A DNA stretch of 64,000 bases, from contig JADKJT010000003.1 in assembly GCA_016720905.1 (NCBI GenBank), positions 248,001 to 312,000 of the forward strand, written 5' to 3'. Position numbers and translations under genes: made by a program. A model generated the notes under the pieces. That model did not search any database. It saw only the letters and a program-made list of their open reading frames with translations, and was not told the DNA's origin. Source of the DNA: Gemmatimonadaceae bacterium (GTDB taxonomy: Bacteria; Gemmatimonadota; Gemmatimonadetes; Gemmatimonadales; Gemmatimonadaceae). This document shows, one piece after another, positions 54,993-63,524 of this stretch; position 1 is the stretch's first letter, and every line of letters begins with the position of its first letter.

Positions 54993-55661
54993 ATGCAAAA
55001 ACTCATCGACGGTCTCCATCACTTTCAAACCACGCTCTTCAGTACCCAGCGTGAATTGTTCGAGCGTCTCGCGGGCGGTCAGTCGCCCGATGCCCTGTTC
55101 ATCACCTGCTCCGATTCGCGCATCAATCCCAACCTGATCACGCAAACCGAGCCGGGGGAGTTGTTCATCCTGCGCAATGCCGGCAACATCATTCCGCCCT
55201 ACGGCGCCTCGCAGGGCGGTGAAGCGGCCACGGTCGAATTCGCCGTGGCGGGACTTGGCGTGCAAGACATCATTGTGTGCGGTCACTCGCATTGTGGGGC
55301 CATGAAGGGACTGCTGGACGAGTCGCTGACTGCGGACATTCCAGCCGTGCGCAGTTGGTTGGGGCATGCCGAGAGCACCAAGCGCGTGATGAAGGAGAAT
55401 TACGTGGGGCTGACAGGTGAGAAGCTGGTATCGGCCTGCGTGCAGGAGAACGTGCTGGCGCAACTCGAGAACCTCAAAACGCACCCGTCGGTGGCGGCGC
55501 GACTGGCCCGCGGGAAAGTCAAGTTGCATGGCTGGGTGTACAAGATCGAAACCGGCGAAGTGTTCGGGTTCGATCCGACGCAGGGGCAGTTCGTGCGCAT
55601 GGATCAGGTGACGGTGGCCGAGTCGCAGCGCGGCAATCGTGCCGTTATGGCGGAAATCTGA
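54993..55661 (+). CDS. Beta-class carbonic anhydrase
   Basis: A 222-residue enzyme interconverting CO2 and bicarbonate. Zinc ligands are Cys39 (ITCSDSR), His98 and Cys101 (VCGHSHCGAM), with the catalytic Asp41-Arg43 dyad. It carries a C-terminal sequence often seen in SulP-linked carbonic anhydrases (KLHGWVYKIETGEVFGFDPT). Its gene sits 2 bases before the SulP transporter, so both proteins probably work together on bicarbonate. Confidence 0.95.
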   Translation: MQKLIDGLHHFQTTLFSTQRELFERLAGGQSPDALFITCSDSRINPNLITQTEPGELFILRNAGNIIPPYGASQGGEAATVEFAVAGLGVQDIIVCGHSHCGAMKGLLDESLTADIPAVRSWLGHAESTKRVMKENYVGLTGEKLVSACVQENVLAQLENLKTHPSVAARLARGKVKLHGWVYKIETGEVFGFDPTQGQFVRMDQVTVAESQRGNRAVMAEI

Positions 55662-55663
55662 TC

Positions 55664-57223
55664 ATGTCCACCACAACGTGGCCGCACTGGCGCGAGGCGT
55701 TCCCCAAGGACGCGCTGGCGTCGGTGGTGGTCTTCCTCGTGGCGCTCCCGCTGTGCATGGGTATTGCCATCGCCTCGGGCCTGCCGCCCGCCGCTGGCCT
55801 CGTGACGGGCATGGTGGGCGGGCTGGTGGTCGGCACCATTGCCGGGTCACCGCTTCAGGTCAGTGGCCCGGCCGCAGGCCTGGCCGTGATTGTCTATCAG
55901 CTGGTGCAGCAGTTCGGCGTGGCCACGCTGGGAATCATCGTGCTGCTGGCCGGGTTGCTGCAGCTCACAGCGGGTCTGTTCAAGATTGGCCAGCTGTTCC
56001 GTGCGGTCTCGCCGGCGGTCATCCACGGCATGCTGGGCGGCATCGGCGTCTTGATTTTTGCCTCGCAGTTTCACGTGATGCTGGACGATGGTCCCAAGGG
56101 CAGCGGCATCATGAATCTGATGTCCATTCCGGCGGCGATCATGAAGGGCGTCTTTCCGGTTGATGGGTCTGTGCACCATCAGGCGGCCGCCGTGGGACTC
56201 GTCACCATCATGGCGTTGCTGGCCTGGCTGCGATTCTCACCGTCGCGACTCAAGTTGGTGCCCGCGCATCTGGTGGCCGTGATGGTGGCGGTGGGTGTGG
56301 CGCAAGCGTTCGCGCTGGGCATCAAGTTCGTGTCGGTGCCGGACAATCTGTTGGCCACGCTCACCTTTCCAACGGCCGAAACGCTTGGCGCGCTCCGCGA
56401 TCTGAACATCCTCAAGGCCGCTGCCGCATTGGCGTTCATCGCCAGTGCCGAGACGTTGCTGTGCGCCACGGCCATCGACCAAAAGCACGATGGACCGCGC
56501 ACCAACTACGATCGCGAACTGGTGGCGCAAGGCATTGGCAACGCCATCTGCGGTTCGGTGGGTGCGTTGCCCATGACCGGTGTGATCGTGCGTTCGGCGG
56601 CCAATGTGGAGGCGGGCGGTCGCACTCGCACCAGCGCGATCCTGCACGGCGCGTGGATTCTGCTGTTGGTCACCGCCGCGCCGTTCGTGCTGGCGACGAT
56701 CCCGGTGGCCGCGCTGGCTGCCATTCTGGTATACACCGGGTTCAAGCTGCTCAACATTCCGCAGATGAAGAAGCTGTGGGCCCAGGGGCGCGCCGAATTC
56801 GCGATCTATGCGCTCACGCTGCTGGCTATTGTCTTCACCGATCTGCTCACGGGCGTCATGGTCGGCGTGGTCGCCTCAGTGGCGAAGCTGTTGTACACGT
56901 TCACGCATCTCACGCTTACGACCACGCAGGTGGACGAGACATATCATGTGCATATCGAGGGCGCGGCCACGTTTCTGCGCCTGCCGGCACTCGCCACGGC
57001 GCTGGAGGCCATTCCGCGGTCGGCCGAACTGCACATTCATATCGAGCGCGCGTCATTTGTGGACCACGCGGCGCTGGAATCCATCATGAGTTGGGAGCGG
57101 CAGGCGGAGCGCGCAAACGGAAAGCTGGTGCTGGAGTGGGAAGAAATCCGTCAGCTCAACCGCAGCACCAGACCCGTGGGAGCGATGGCAACCCTTCGGC
57201 CAAGCGCACCCCTGGCGGTATAA
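55664..57223 (+). CDS. SulP-family anion transporter (probable bicarbonate transporter)
   Basis: A 519-residue membrane transporter with about 11-12 helices. SulP motifs are visible (VVFLVALPLCMGIAIASGLP, VSGPAAGLAVIVYQLVQQFG, ALIAFIASAETLL-like AAALAFIASAETLLCATAID). A short C-terminal STAS-like domain follows (HIHIERASFVDHAALESIMS). Co-occurrence with carbonic anhydrase and the lack of cysteine-sulfate context favour bicarbonate over sulfate, but sequence alone cannot decide. Last gene of the ArsR-CA operon. Confidence 0.9.
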   Translation: MSTTTWPHWREAFPKDALASVVVFLVALPLCMGIAIASGLPPAAGLVTGMVGGLVVGTIAGSPLQVSGPAAGLAVIVYQLVQQFGVATLGIIVLLAGLLQLTAGLFKIGQLFRAVSPAVIHGMLGGIGVLIFASQFHVMLDDGPKGSGIMNLMSIPAAIMKGVFPVDGSVHHQAAAVGLVTIMALLAWLRFSPSRLKLVPAHLVAVMVAVGVAQAFALGIKFVSVPDNLLATLTFPTAETLGALRDLNILKAAAALAFIASAETLLCATAIDQKHDGPRTNYDRELVAQGIGNAICGSVGALPMTGVIVRSAANVEAGGRTRTSAILHGAWILLLVTAAPFVLATIPVAALAAILVYTGFKLLNIPQMKKLWAQGRAEFAIYALTLLAIVFTDLLTGVMVGVVASVAKLLYTFTHLTLTTTQVDETYHVHIEGAATFLRLPALATALEAIPRSAELHIHIERASFVDHAALESIMSWERQAERANGKLVLEWEEIRQLNRSTRPVGAMATLRPSAPLAV

Positions 57224-57226
57224 CGC

Positions 57227-57454
57227 CTAGTGCGCGGGCTTCGCGTCGGTCGGCTTCGCTTCACCGCTGGCGGGTGCATGCTCGGCACCCGCCGCATCAC
57301 GATCGCGAAAGACCTGCGCGGCCATCGGGTCGCGCGGGTGCAGGTACGTATTCTTGTGGATCGTGTAGGCGGTAAACGCCAGCGTGGCGGTCATCACGCA
57401 GGTGAGGGCCGCGGCACCCCAGCCCAACTTGTTCGGATTGTACGCAGCACTCAT
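57227..57454 (-). CDS. Small single-pass membrane protein, hypothetical
   Basis: A 75-residue protein with one membrane helix (WGAAALTCVMTATLAFTAYT) and a charged Ala/Pro/Asp/His C-terminal tail (SGEAKPTDAKPAH). It is convergent with the SulP gene, 3 bases apart. No family recognised. ATG 57454 is preferred to an upstream in-frame start at 57511. Confidence 0.55.
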   Translation of the reverse strand: MSAAYNPNKLGWGAAALTCVMTATLAFTAYTIHKNTYLHPRDPMAAQVFRDRDAAGAEHAPASGEAKPTDAKPAH

Positions 57455-57543
57455 GGAAAACCCCGTCTGGAATAACTGGAGAACCGAATCGGTCGGAAAG
57501 TAAGCGCTCACCCCGACCCCCGGTAGCGGGGCGCAGCTCGAAG

Positions 57544-58812
57544 CTATTCCTCGACGCGGGGGCCAAGGTCCCGTCCGCCGTCAATCAACTGGGCCGGCAC
57601 GATCGAGCCGGCGCCGTAGCGGTGACGTATGCGATCCAGCGCTCGGGTGAGCGCACGATCACGGGCGCTTTCCGCCGGTTCGTCGGAGGGCGGCGACGAC
57701 GCCTCAAAGAGCCCCAATTGGGCCGCCTCCGGTGGACCGTCGTCGAAATGTGACAGGCCAATGCCCAGCAGTCGCACACCCACCCGGCGGCGAGTGCGCA
57801 GTTGACGCAATAACGCATGGGCGGCCTGCATCACCGACCGTTCGGACTCGATCGGCAACCGGAGGGTCCGCTGGGCCGACCGTGTGCGAAAATCCGTGTC
57901 ACGCAGTTTGACCGTCACCGTGCGCGCCTGCAGCGACTGTTTGCGGAGATCGGCCGACACGCGAACGGCCAATCGCAACAACTCGCGATCAATCAGCGTC
58001 TCGTCGTGCAGATCCTGTGCAAACGTTTCTTCCCGGCTCACCTGCTTCTGGGTGTCGCGAGGCGTCACCACACTATCATCCAGACCACGGACGCGCCGAA
58101 ACAGCCAGTGCCCGGCACGTTCACCGAGACGGGCAACCAACGCCTCGCGCGTCCAGGCCTGTGCCTCGGCGACCGTCACCAGTCCCAATCGCTCCAGCGT
58201 CTCGGCAAACCGCGGGCCAACCATGGGGAGATCGCCGAGGCGGAAACGCGCGAGAAAGTGCGACTCATCGCCCGGCGTCACGCAGTGCACGCCGGTGGCG
58301 CCGGTACCGGGTTTCGGCTTGCCCACTTCCACCGCCATCTTGGCCACCAGTCGCGTGGCCCCGCCGCCAATGGACACGGACAACCCGGTCGCGTCGAACA
58401 CGGCGTCGCGAAGGCGATGCGCGGTGGCCGTCAACGACTCATGGCCATACAAGGCTTCCGTGCCCGCCATGTCGCAGTACCACTCGTCGATGCTCGACGC
58501 TTGCACCACCGGCGCAAATCGCGCCAGCGCCTGTTGGATTTCCCGACTGCGTCTGCTGCAGGCTCCGCGGGGTACCGGCACGCACATCGCGTTGGGGCAC
58601 AGCTGCAGGGCCCGCGCAATCGGCATCGCCGAGCGCACGCCGTATGCGCGGCACTCGTACGACGCGCTGCAGACGACACCGCGTGATCCGGGGCGTCCAC
58701 CCACGATGAGCAGGGGCGCGCGGCCGGCGCCTTCCGGGTCTTCCTGGCGCGCCACCGCCACGAAGAACGCATCGGCGTCCACCAACAGGATGCGCCGGTC
58801 CGCGGTCGCCAT
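57544..58812 (-). CDS. dinB: Y-family DNA polymerase (DinB/Pol IV-like)
   Basis: A 422-residue translesion polymerase. The catalytic carboxylates are Asp12 (LLVDADAFF, with steric-gate Phe17) and Asp109-Glu110 in SIDEWYCDM, where Trp replaces the usual residue after Glu. The helix-hairpin-helix and little-finger parts follow (LGDLPMVGPRFAETLERLGL, LSHFDDGPPEAAQLGLFEAS), with QLGLF matching a beta-clamp-binding motif. Unusual loop residues (PRGACSRRSREIQQAL) replace the common YERY. It lies 11 bases after the next gene's stop on the same strand. Confidence 0.9.
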   Translation of the reverse strand: MATADRRILLVDADAFFVAVARQEDPEGAGRAPLLIVGGRPGSRGVVCSASYECRAYGVRSAMPIARALQLCPNAMCVPVPRGACSRRSREIQQALARFAPVVQASSIDEWYCDMAGTEALYGHESLTATAHRLRDAVFDATGLSVSIGGGATRLVAKMAVEVGKPKPGTGATGVHCVTPGDESHFLARFRLGDLPMVGPRFAETLERLGLVTVAEAQAWTREALVARLGERAGHWLFRRVRGLDDSVVTPRDTQKQVSREETFAQDLHDETLIDRELLRLAVRVSADLRKQSLQARTVTVKLRDTDFRTRSAQRTLRLPIESERSVMQAAHALLRQLRTRRRVGVRLLGIGLSHFDDGPPEAAQLGLFEASSPPSDEPAESARDRALTRALDRIRHRYGAGSIVPAQLIDGGRDLGPRVEE

Positions 58813-58823
58813 CGCGTCGCGCG

Positions 58824-59963
58824 TCAGACCGCCCGCGGACGCGACGGCCCCAGGTCGTCGAATTCCATGGCCGGCCCGCGGCCACGCGCGGCCACCGGCC
58901 ATCGCGTCTCGACCGCGTGACCGCGGACGCCGATGATCTCGTCGAACAGATGCACGACAATGCACACGTGGTTGGGAACGATGCGCACCTGTTCCCCCAG
59001 GCGCGGGCGCCAGTCGGACTTGGACAGGTCAAGAATGCCGTGTTCTTCCGACATGCGCGCCACCACCACCTCGGGATGGTCGAGCAACGCCCCAAACCCG
59101 TCGCCGTCGGCACGAAGGGGCTCACGACCCAGCGTCTTCGATCCGGCGTCGATCACCGCCTGACCCTTGACTGCCGTACTGACCACCGTGGCGAGCACCG
59201 TGAGTGCGCAATCGTCCCAGTCACAGGCACCAATCGTGGCGGTGGTGCGATCGTTGTACACATACGTGCCGGGGCGCACCTCGGTCACTCCCGGGACTTC
59301 GTGCATGCGCCAGGCGGCCGGTGTCGAGCCGCCACTCACCACGCGCGCCGGGAGGCTCGCGTCGCGCAGCGCCTCGGTGTACCGCGCCAGTGTGGTCGTC
59401 AGCTGCGCCAACGGCGCCGCCTGATCGCCCACATCCTGTCGAATGTGGCCAGGGTAGAACAACAGCCCGGCGAACGTCAGCTGCGAGGCGTCGCTGATTG
59501 CGCGCGCGAGGGCAATCGCCTTGTCGGGCGTCGCCACACCGACACGATGCATGCCGACGTCAACCTCCACGTACACATCGAATTGCCGCCGACCGAGTTT
59601 TGCCGCGACGGAGAGCGCGGTGAGGGCCGCCGCATCATCCGCCGCCACGCCCACCCGAACGTTTTGCGGCAATCGTGCCAGCCGTTCGAGGCGCGCCGCG
59701 CCCACGGGCGGATAGGCGACCAGCAGATCGTCGCACACCTCGCACATGACCTCGGCCTCACGCAGTGTGGCGCAGGTGAGTCCCACCGCGCCGTGCCGGA
59801 GCTGCTCGGCGGCAATCCGCGGCGACTTGTGGGTCTTCACGTGCGGGCGCAATTGCAGACCATGGAGGGTGGCGTATGCCGCCATCCGGTCCAGATTCAA
59901 GGCCAACCGGTCGAGGTCAACAACCGGCACCGGCGTTTCCATCTGCTCCAGAAACGTCGTCAT
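58824..59963 (-). CDS. PLP-dependent D-threonine aldolase / D-serine dehydratase-like protein
   Basis: A 379-residue alanine-racemase-fold enzyme with the PLP lysine in LQLRPHVKTHKSPRIA (Lys43) and C-terminal metal ligands His332 and Cys334 (VPNHVCIVVH), the zinc site of eukaryotic-type D-serine dehydratase and D-threonine aldolase. It cleaves or deaminates beta-hydroxy-D-amino acids; which one is not decided by sequence. GGGGGAGG precedes the ATG at 59963. It is divergent from ridA with only 39 bases between starts. Confidence 0.9.
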   Translation of the reverse strand: MTTFLEQMETPVPVVDLDRLALNLDRMAAYATLHGLQLRPHVKTHKSPRIAAEQLRHGAVGLTCATLREAEVMCEVCDDLLVAYPPVGAARLERLARLPQNVRVGVAADDAAALTALSVAAKLGRRQFDVYVEVDVGMHRVGVATPDKAIALARAISDASQLTFAGLLFYPGHIRQDVGDQAAPLAQLTTTLARYTEALRDASLPARVVSGGSTPAAWRMHEVPGVTEVRPGTYVYNDRTTATIGACDWDDCALTVLATVVSTAVKGQAVIDAGSKTLGREPLRADGDGFGALLDHPEVVVARMSEEHGILDLSKSDWRPRLGEQVRIVPNHVCIVVHLFDEIIGVRGHAVETRWPVAARGRGPAMEFDDLGPSRPRAV

Positions 59964-60002
59964 GCCGCCTCCCCCACACATCCCCTTCGAGAGTTTGTTG
60001 CC

Positions 60003-60395
60003 ATGTCTCCCACTGCGCGTGATTGGACACCCATTCACCTGCCGGAGCTGCCACCACCTGCGGGAGCTTACTCTCCGGGGGTGCGAGCCGGCAATCTTTT
60101 GTTCGTTTCCGGGCAAACGCCCCGTGATCCGGCCACCGGACAGATTGTCGGAACCACCGTTGAAGAGCAGGCACGCCTGACGCTGGCCAATGTGGAGCGC
60201 ATTCTTGGACTCGGCGGTGCCACCCTCCAGCACGTGGTCAGTGTGACGGTCTATCTGGCCGACGAGGATGATTGGGGCCGGTTCAACGAGGTCTACAAGA
60301 CCGTGTTCACCCCACCGTATCCCACGCGCGCCGTGGTGGGCGCAGAGCTGCGCGGCATCCTCGTGGAAATTTCCGCCATCGCGTATCTGCCGTGA
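60003..60395 (+). CDS. ridA: RidA-family imine/enamine deaminase
   Basis: A 130-residue RidA/YjgF protein. The motifs are GAYSPGVRAGNLLFVSGQTP, the Arg in PYPTRAVVG and Glu in ILVEISAIAYLP. RidA hydrolyses reactive 2-aminoacrylate-type imines released by PLP dehydratases, so its position next to the D-amino-acid lyase gene makes good sense. Its stop overlaps the esterase start (GTGA). Confidence 0.92.
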   Translation: MSPTARDWTPIHLPELPPPAGAYSPGVRAGNLLFVSGQTPRDPATGQIVGTTVEEQARLTLANVERILGLGGATLQHVVSVTVYLADEDDWGRFNEVYKTVFTPPYPTRAVVGAELRGILVEISAIAYLP

Positions 60396-61114
60396 CCATC
60401 AATACACCGGCGACCGGCGCCGTGCCGCGCATTCGTCAGCGATCCACGCTACGGACGGCCCGATACGCCCTGTTGGGCGCCGAGCCGGCCCACGCCAGAC
60501 GCATCTGGTTTGCGTTGCACGGCTACGGGATGCTGGCCACGCGATTCATCCGCGCCTTCGAGCAGGCGATCCCCGAGGACACGTGCATTGTCGCCCCGGA
60601 AGCACTGTCGCGCTTCTATCTCGAGATGCCGCGTGCCGACGGCGGGCATATGCAACGCATTGGCGCCACCTGGCTGACGCGTGAATCGCGCGAGTCGGAA
60701 ATCGCGGATGCGCATCGATGGCTGGATACGGTACACGACGAGATCGTCGCGGAGTCAACGGCCGGACAGGGTTCGGCGCCGCAGATCGCGGTGCTCGGGT
60801 TTTCACAGGGGGTGGCCACCGCCATGCGCTGGGTGACCGCTGGACACGTGGCGCCGCGGGAGTTCGTCGCCTGGGCGGGAGGTTTCGCGCAGGATCTCGA
60901 TCGCCAGGCGTTTACCGCGCGGATGAAGGACGCCCAAACGACACTGGTGGCCGGGCTCCACGATCCGTTCGCCACGGAAGCGGCGCGGGCGGCGATGGCC
61001 GAGATGATCATCGCGCTGGAGGTCCCGTACCGCGTGCGATCGTTTGATGGCGCGCACCAGTTGGACGTGCCGTTGCTGACCACGCTCCTGTCGGAGTTCG
61101 GCACGTCGCCGTGA
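60392..61114 (+). CDS. Phospholipase/carboxylesterase-like alpha/beta hydrolase
   Basis: A 240-residue serine hydrolase without signal peptide. The oxyanion loop is FALHGYGML, nucleophile Ser in VLGFSQGVATA, Asp in AGLHDPFA and His in SFDGAHQLD. This family (PF02230-like) includes carboxylesterases and lysophospholipases. GTG 60392 overlaps the ridA stop by 4 bases, and its own stop overlaps the next GTG, suggesting coupled translation. Confidence 0.85.
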   Translation: MTINTPATGAVPRIRQRSTLRTARYALLGAEPAHARRIWFALHGYGMLATRFIRAFEQAIPEDTCIVAPEALSRFYLEMPRADGGHMQRIGATWLTRESRESEIADAHRWLDTVHDEIVAESTAGQGSAPQIAVLGFSQGVATAMRWVTAGHVAPREFVAWAGGFAQDLDRQAFTARMKDAQTTLVAGLHDPFATEAARAAMAEMIIALEVPYRVRSFDGAHQLDVPLLTTLLSEFGTSP

Positions 61115-61449
61115 ACAGCGTCGTGAACAGCGTTGTGAACGGCGCCGTGTTGGTACACGGCGGAACGATGGCACGCCGCGCGTCGCTGGCAACGGCGCTG
61201 CGTTCCGCCGACGGTCTGTCGGTGCGCGTGCGGGTGTCGTCGCGCGCGGCCGAAGCCGCCAAGTGTCTGGCCGATCCCGCCGTGGTTGCGGTGTTCCTGG
61301 TCGATGCCCCCGACGATGCCGACGCCGTTCGGGCAGCCGCGCTGGCTCGCGGATTGGCGGCTTCGGTGTATGCACTGGAACCACGCGACACGGCCGACGT
61401 GGTGGTCAGCCTCACCCGCGCCGCGCTGCGAGTCAGCGATCGCCTTTGA
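61111..61449 (+). CDS. Hypothetical protein, receiver-like fold
   Basis: A 112-residue protein with alternating short strands and helices (AAKCLADPAVVAVFLVDAPD, AVRAAALARGLAASVYALEP), which resembles a receiver-like Rossmann fold, but no phosphoacceptor signature is present. It starts with an imperfect 12-base tandem repeat (GTGAACAGCGTC, GTGAACAGCGTT, GTGAACGGCGCC), each beginning with a potential GTG start, so the true start is open. It overlaps the convergent Hsp15-like gene by 17 bases. Confidence 0.6.
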   Translation: MNSVVNSVVNGAVLVHGGTMARRASLATALRSADGLSVRVRVSSRAAEAAKCLADPAVVAVFLVDAPDDADAVRAAALARGLAASVYALEPRDTADVVVSLTRAALRVSDRL

Positions 61450-61870
61450 GCTTGCGCAGGTCGCGGCGATCCCGCTTGCCGGGACGGCTGTCGCCGAACG
61501 CAAATGCCGTCGGCATCGATTTCAGTTGCGTGTACACCGCCTCGCGCCGCGCACGACTGTCCGGCAACTCTTCGTACAATTGCTGCGCCACCGACGCCGG
61601 TCCGCGGCGCTGTGCAATATCGCGCACAATCAGCTGCCACTCGTACGGCCCGTCGCGCAACCGAATGCGATCGTCGGCCTGCACCAGTTTGGATCGTTTG
61701 GTGTGCTCGCCGTTCACTTCGATCTTGCCGCCATCAATCGCTTCGGCGGCCAAGGCGCGCGTCTTGAAGAACCGCGCCGCCCACAGCCATTTGTCCAGTC
61801 GCGCCTTGCCCGGCGGTGCGTCGTCCGCTTCGACGGGTTCCGGTGCCGGGGGACGACCGCGCCGACTCAT
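61433..61870 (-). CDS. Hsp15-like S4-domain RNA-binding protein
   Basis: A 145-residue protein with an S4 domain (ARLDKWLWAARFFKTRALAA, EAIDGGKIEVNGEHTKRSKL) as in Hsp15 (HslR), which binds stalled 50S subunits carrying nascent chains. The C-terminus is very basic (GDSRPGKRDRRDLRKLKGDR). The start overlaps the stop of the preceding gene by ATGA. Confidence 0.88.
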   Translation of the reverse strand: MSRRGRPPAPEPVEADDAPPGKARLDKWLWAARFFKTRALAAEAIDGGKIEVNGEHTKRSKLVQADDRIRLRDGPYEWQLIVRDIAQRRGPASVAQQLYEELPDSRARREAVYTQLKSMPTAFAFGDSRPGKRDRRDLRKLKGDR

Positions 61871-62253
61871 GCGTCGTCGTCCTCGTCCATCTCGTCATCG
61901 TGATCCACCGGGTCGCCCGTCGGTCGACCGGTTTCCGCCGCGGCCACTTCGCGAATGCGGGTCGCGGCGCCCGCGTACACGGCGCGCACGGCAGGCGTGC
62001 CGGCCACGGCAGCCGCGCGTTGCTCCAGCAACGGGATCAACGCCGTCAGCGTGGTGATCATGGCCAGCGCGTCATCGGTGACCGGAATGGCGTCAATCAT
62101 GCCGATGACATCATCGCAGGCAGCAGCCATACGTGCCGAGGTGTCGGCGTCCGGGCCGGGTTGGGGCGGACTGCCGCGCAGCGTCTCGGCGCGCTGGCGA
62201 AGCACGCTGGCATCGGTGCGGAATCGGTCAAGCAGGTAGGCGCGCGGCAACAT
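61867..62253 (-). CDS. Hypothetical helical protein
   Basis: A 128-residue mostly helical protein (AYLLDRFRTDASVLRQRAET, ALAMITTLTALIPLLEQRAA) with an acidic tail (VDHDDEMDEDDDA). I recognise no family. Its stop overlaps the Hsp15-like start by 4 bases, so it is probably translated with it in the minus-strand operon. Confidence 0.65.
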   Translation of the reverse strand: MLPRAYLLDRFRTDASVLRQRAETLRGSPPQPGPDADTSARMAAACDDVIGMIDAIPVTDDALAMITTLTALIPLLEQRAAAVAGTPAVRAVYAGAATRIREVAAAETGRPTGDPVDHDDEMDEDDDA

Positions 62254-62303
62254 GGAATGCGTAGAGGAAAACGTGAGAGGAACTCGGTTTCGGCCGTACT
62301 CGG

Positions 62304-63515
62304 TTATGCACTGTCTCCCATCTCATCCCGCGCCGTGCGCCATGCGGCCAGCCATCCTTCACTCACCACCAGCGGGGCAATACCCAGACCGGCACACCGC
62401 GATCGCAGATCATCCCACCAGCCATACTCGATCGCATCCACGACGTCGACCAACTTGCCAAGCGGCAGCGCGCGATCTACGAGCGTGTCCGCGAGCACCG
62501 CCGGCAATTCCAGACGCTCCGCGAGCTGAATGGCCGGCGCCCCGAATGCAAACTCGGCCACCGACAACAGTCCGGCCATCGCGCGCGCGCGCGGATGCGG
62601 CGCGCCGTCGACGGCGGCGCCCAGCCGCTCCAGCATACGCGCGCGACGCAGCGCAACGAGCGCGATCTCCGGATCGTGAGCCGCGTCAGCCAACAAGCGT
62701 GCCGTGACAACCAGCAGTCGTTCCATGATGGTGTCACGACCGAGCACGTTGATCGCGTGCGCGACCGAGCGGGGGCCGCGATTGCCCATGGAGGCGGATC
62801 CCAGCGAACGGAGCAGGGAGGCACCCAGATGCTGATCTTCATGCACGTACTTGTCAAACGCCGCGTCGGCGGGGCGCCCATCGGCGTATCCGGCCAATGT
62901 GCGCAGCGCGCGCAACGCACACTCCTCGGCGGTCCGGTCGACGGGCGCCGACGCACCGCGCGGCAACAGTCGACCCGAAATCATCGACACGCCCGTGGCC
63001 AGGACGCGATGTCGCGTCGCCCGATCGTCGACATTTCGCACCAAAGGGCGCAGGCCCGCTTCGATCAGCACGCGCACCCGGCTTTCCAGCAGCGGCGCCG
63101 ACGTCCGCATGGCATCGAGCACCAGCATCGAACCGATGAGCGTCGGGGGCAACGGCGCGCCGTCGGGGAATCCTTGCAGGGCAAAGTGCAGTCCGGCTGC
63201 TTGCAGTCGATCCACCGCGCGGCGGTTCGTTGGGTCGTCAAGCGCGTCGGTGGCCAGCAACCACACGGCATCGGTCGACGCAAAGCGCGTCACACTGCCG
63301 TCGCGCAACAGCGACGGCGTGAGCGGAACGACCAGACTGCGCCCGGCCAACCGTCTGAGGGTGGCCACCGATTCCAAGGTCCGCCGCGCGTCCGCCTCGG
63401 CGTCTCCCGGCGTGGCGCGCTCGTACGCCGGACACGCTGAGACGGAATACCCCACCACGCGCTCCCGTCGATCGCGGATCGGCAACAGCGACGTGAGGAC
63501 GGCGTCGTTACTCAC
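62304..63515 (-). CDS. EAL/HDOD-like signalling protein, degenerate
   Basis: A 403-residue protein resembling YuxH-type proteins: an N-terminal EAL-like half (SLLPIRDRRERVVGYSVSAC, LVVPLTPSLLRDGSVT, LLATDAL) lacking the EAL catalytic Glu and metal residues, and a C-terminal HDOD half (LGASLLRSLGSASMGNRGPR, SVAHAINVLGRDTIMERLLV) lacking HD residues. Such proteins are thought to be ligand-binding scaffolds in regulation. The start is GTG at 63515, 9 bases after the CYTH gene. Confidence 0.75.
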   Translation of the reverse strand: MSNDAVLTSLLPIRDRRERVVGYSVSACPAYERATPGDAEADARRTLESVATLRRLAGRSLVVPLTPSLLRDGSVTRFASTDAVWLLATDALDDPTNRRAVDRLQAAGLHFALQGFPDGAPLPPTLIGSMLVLDAMRTSAPLLESRVRVLIEAGLRPLVRNVDDRATRHRVLATGVSMISGRLLPRGASAPVDRTAEECALRALRTLAGYADGRPADAAFDKYVHEDQHLGASLLRSLGSASMGNRGPRSVAHAINVLGRDTIMERLLVVTARLLADAAHDPEIALVALRRARMLERLGAAVDGAPHPRARAMAGLLSVAEFAFGAPAIQLAERLELPAVLADTLVDRALPLGKLVDVVDAIEYGWWDDLRSRCAGLGIAPLVVSEGWLAAWRTARDEMGDSA

Positions 63516-63524
63516 CTGCGTGGC

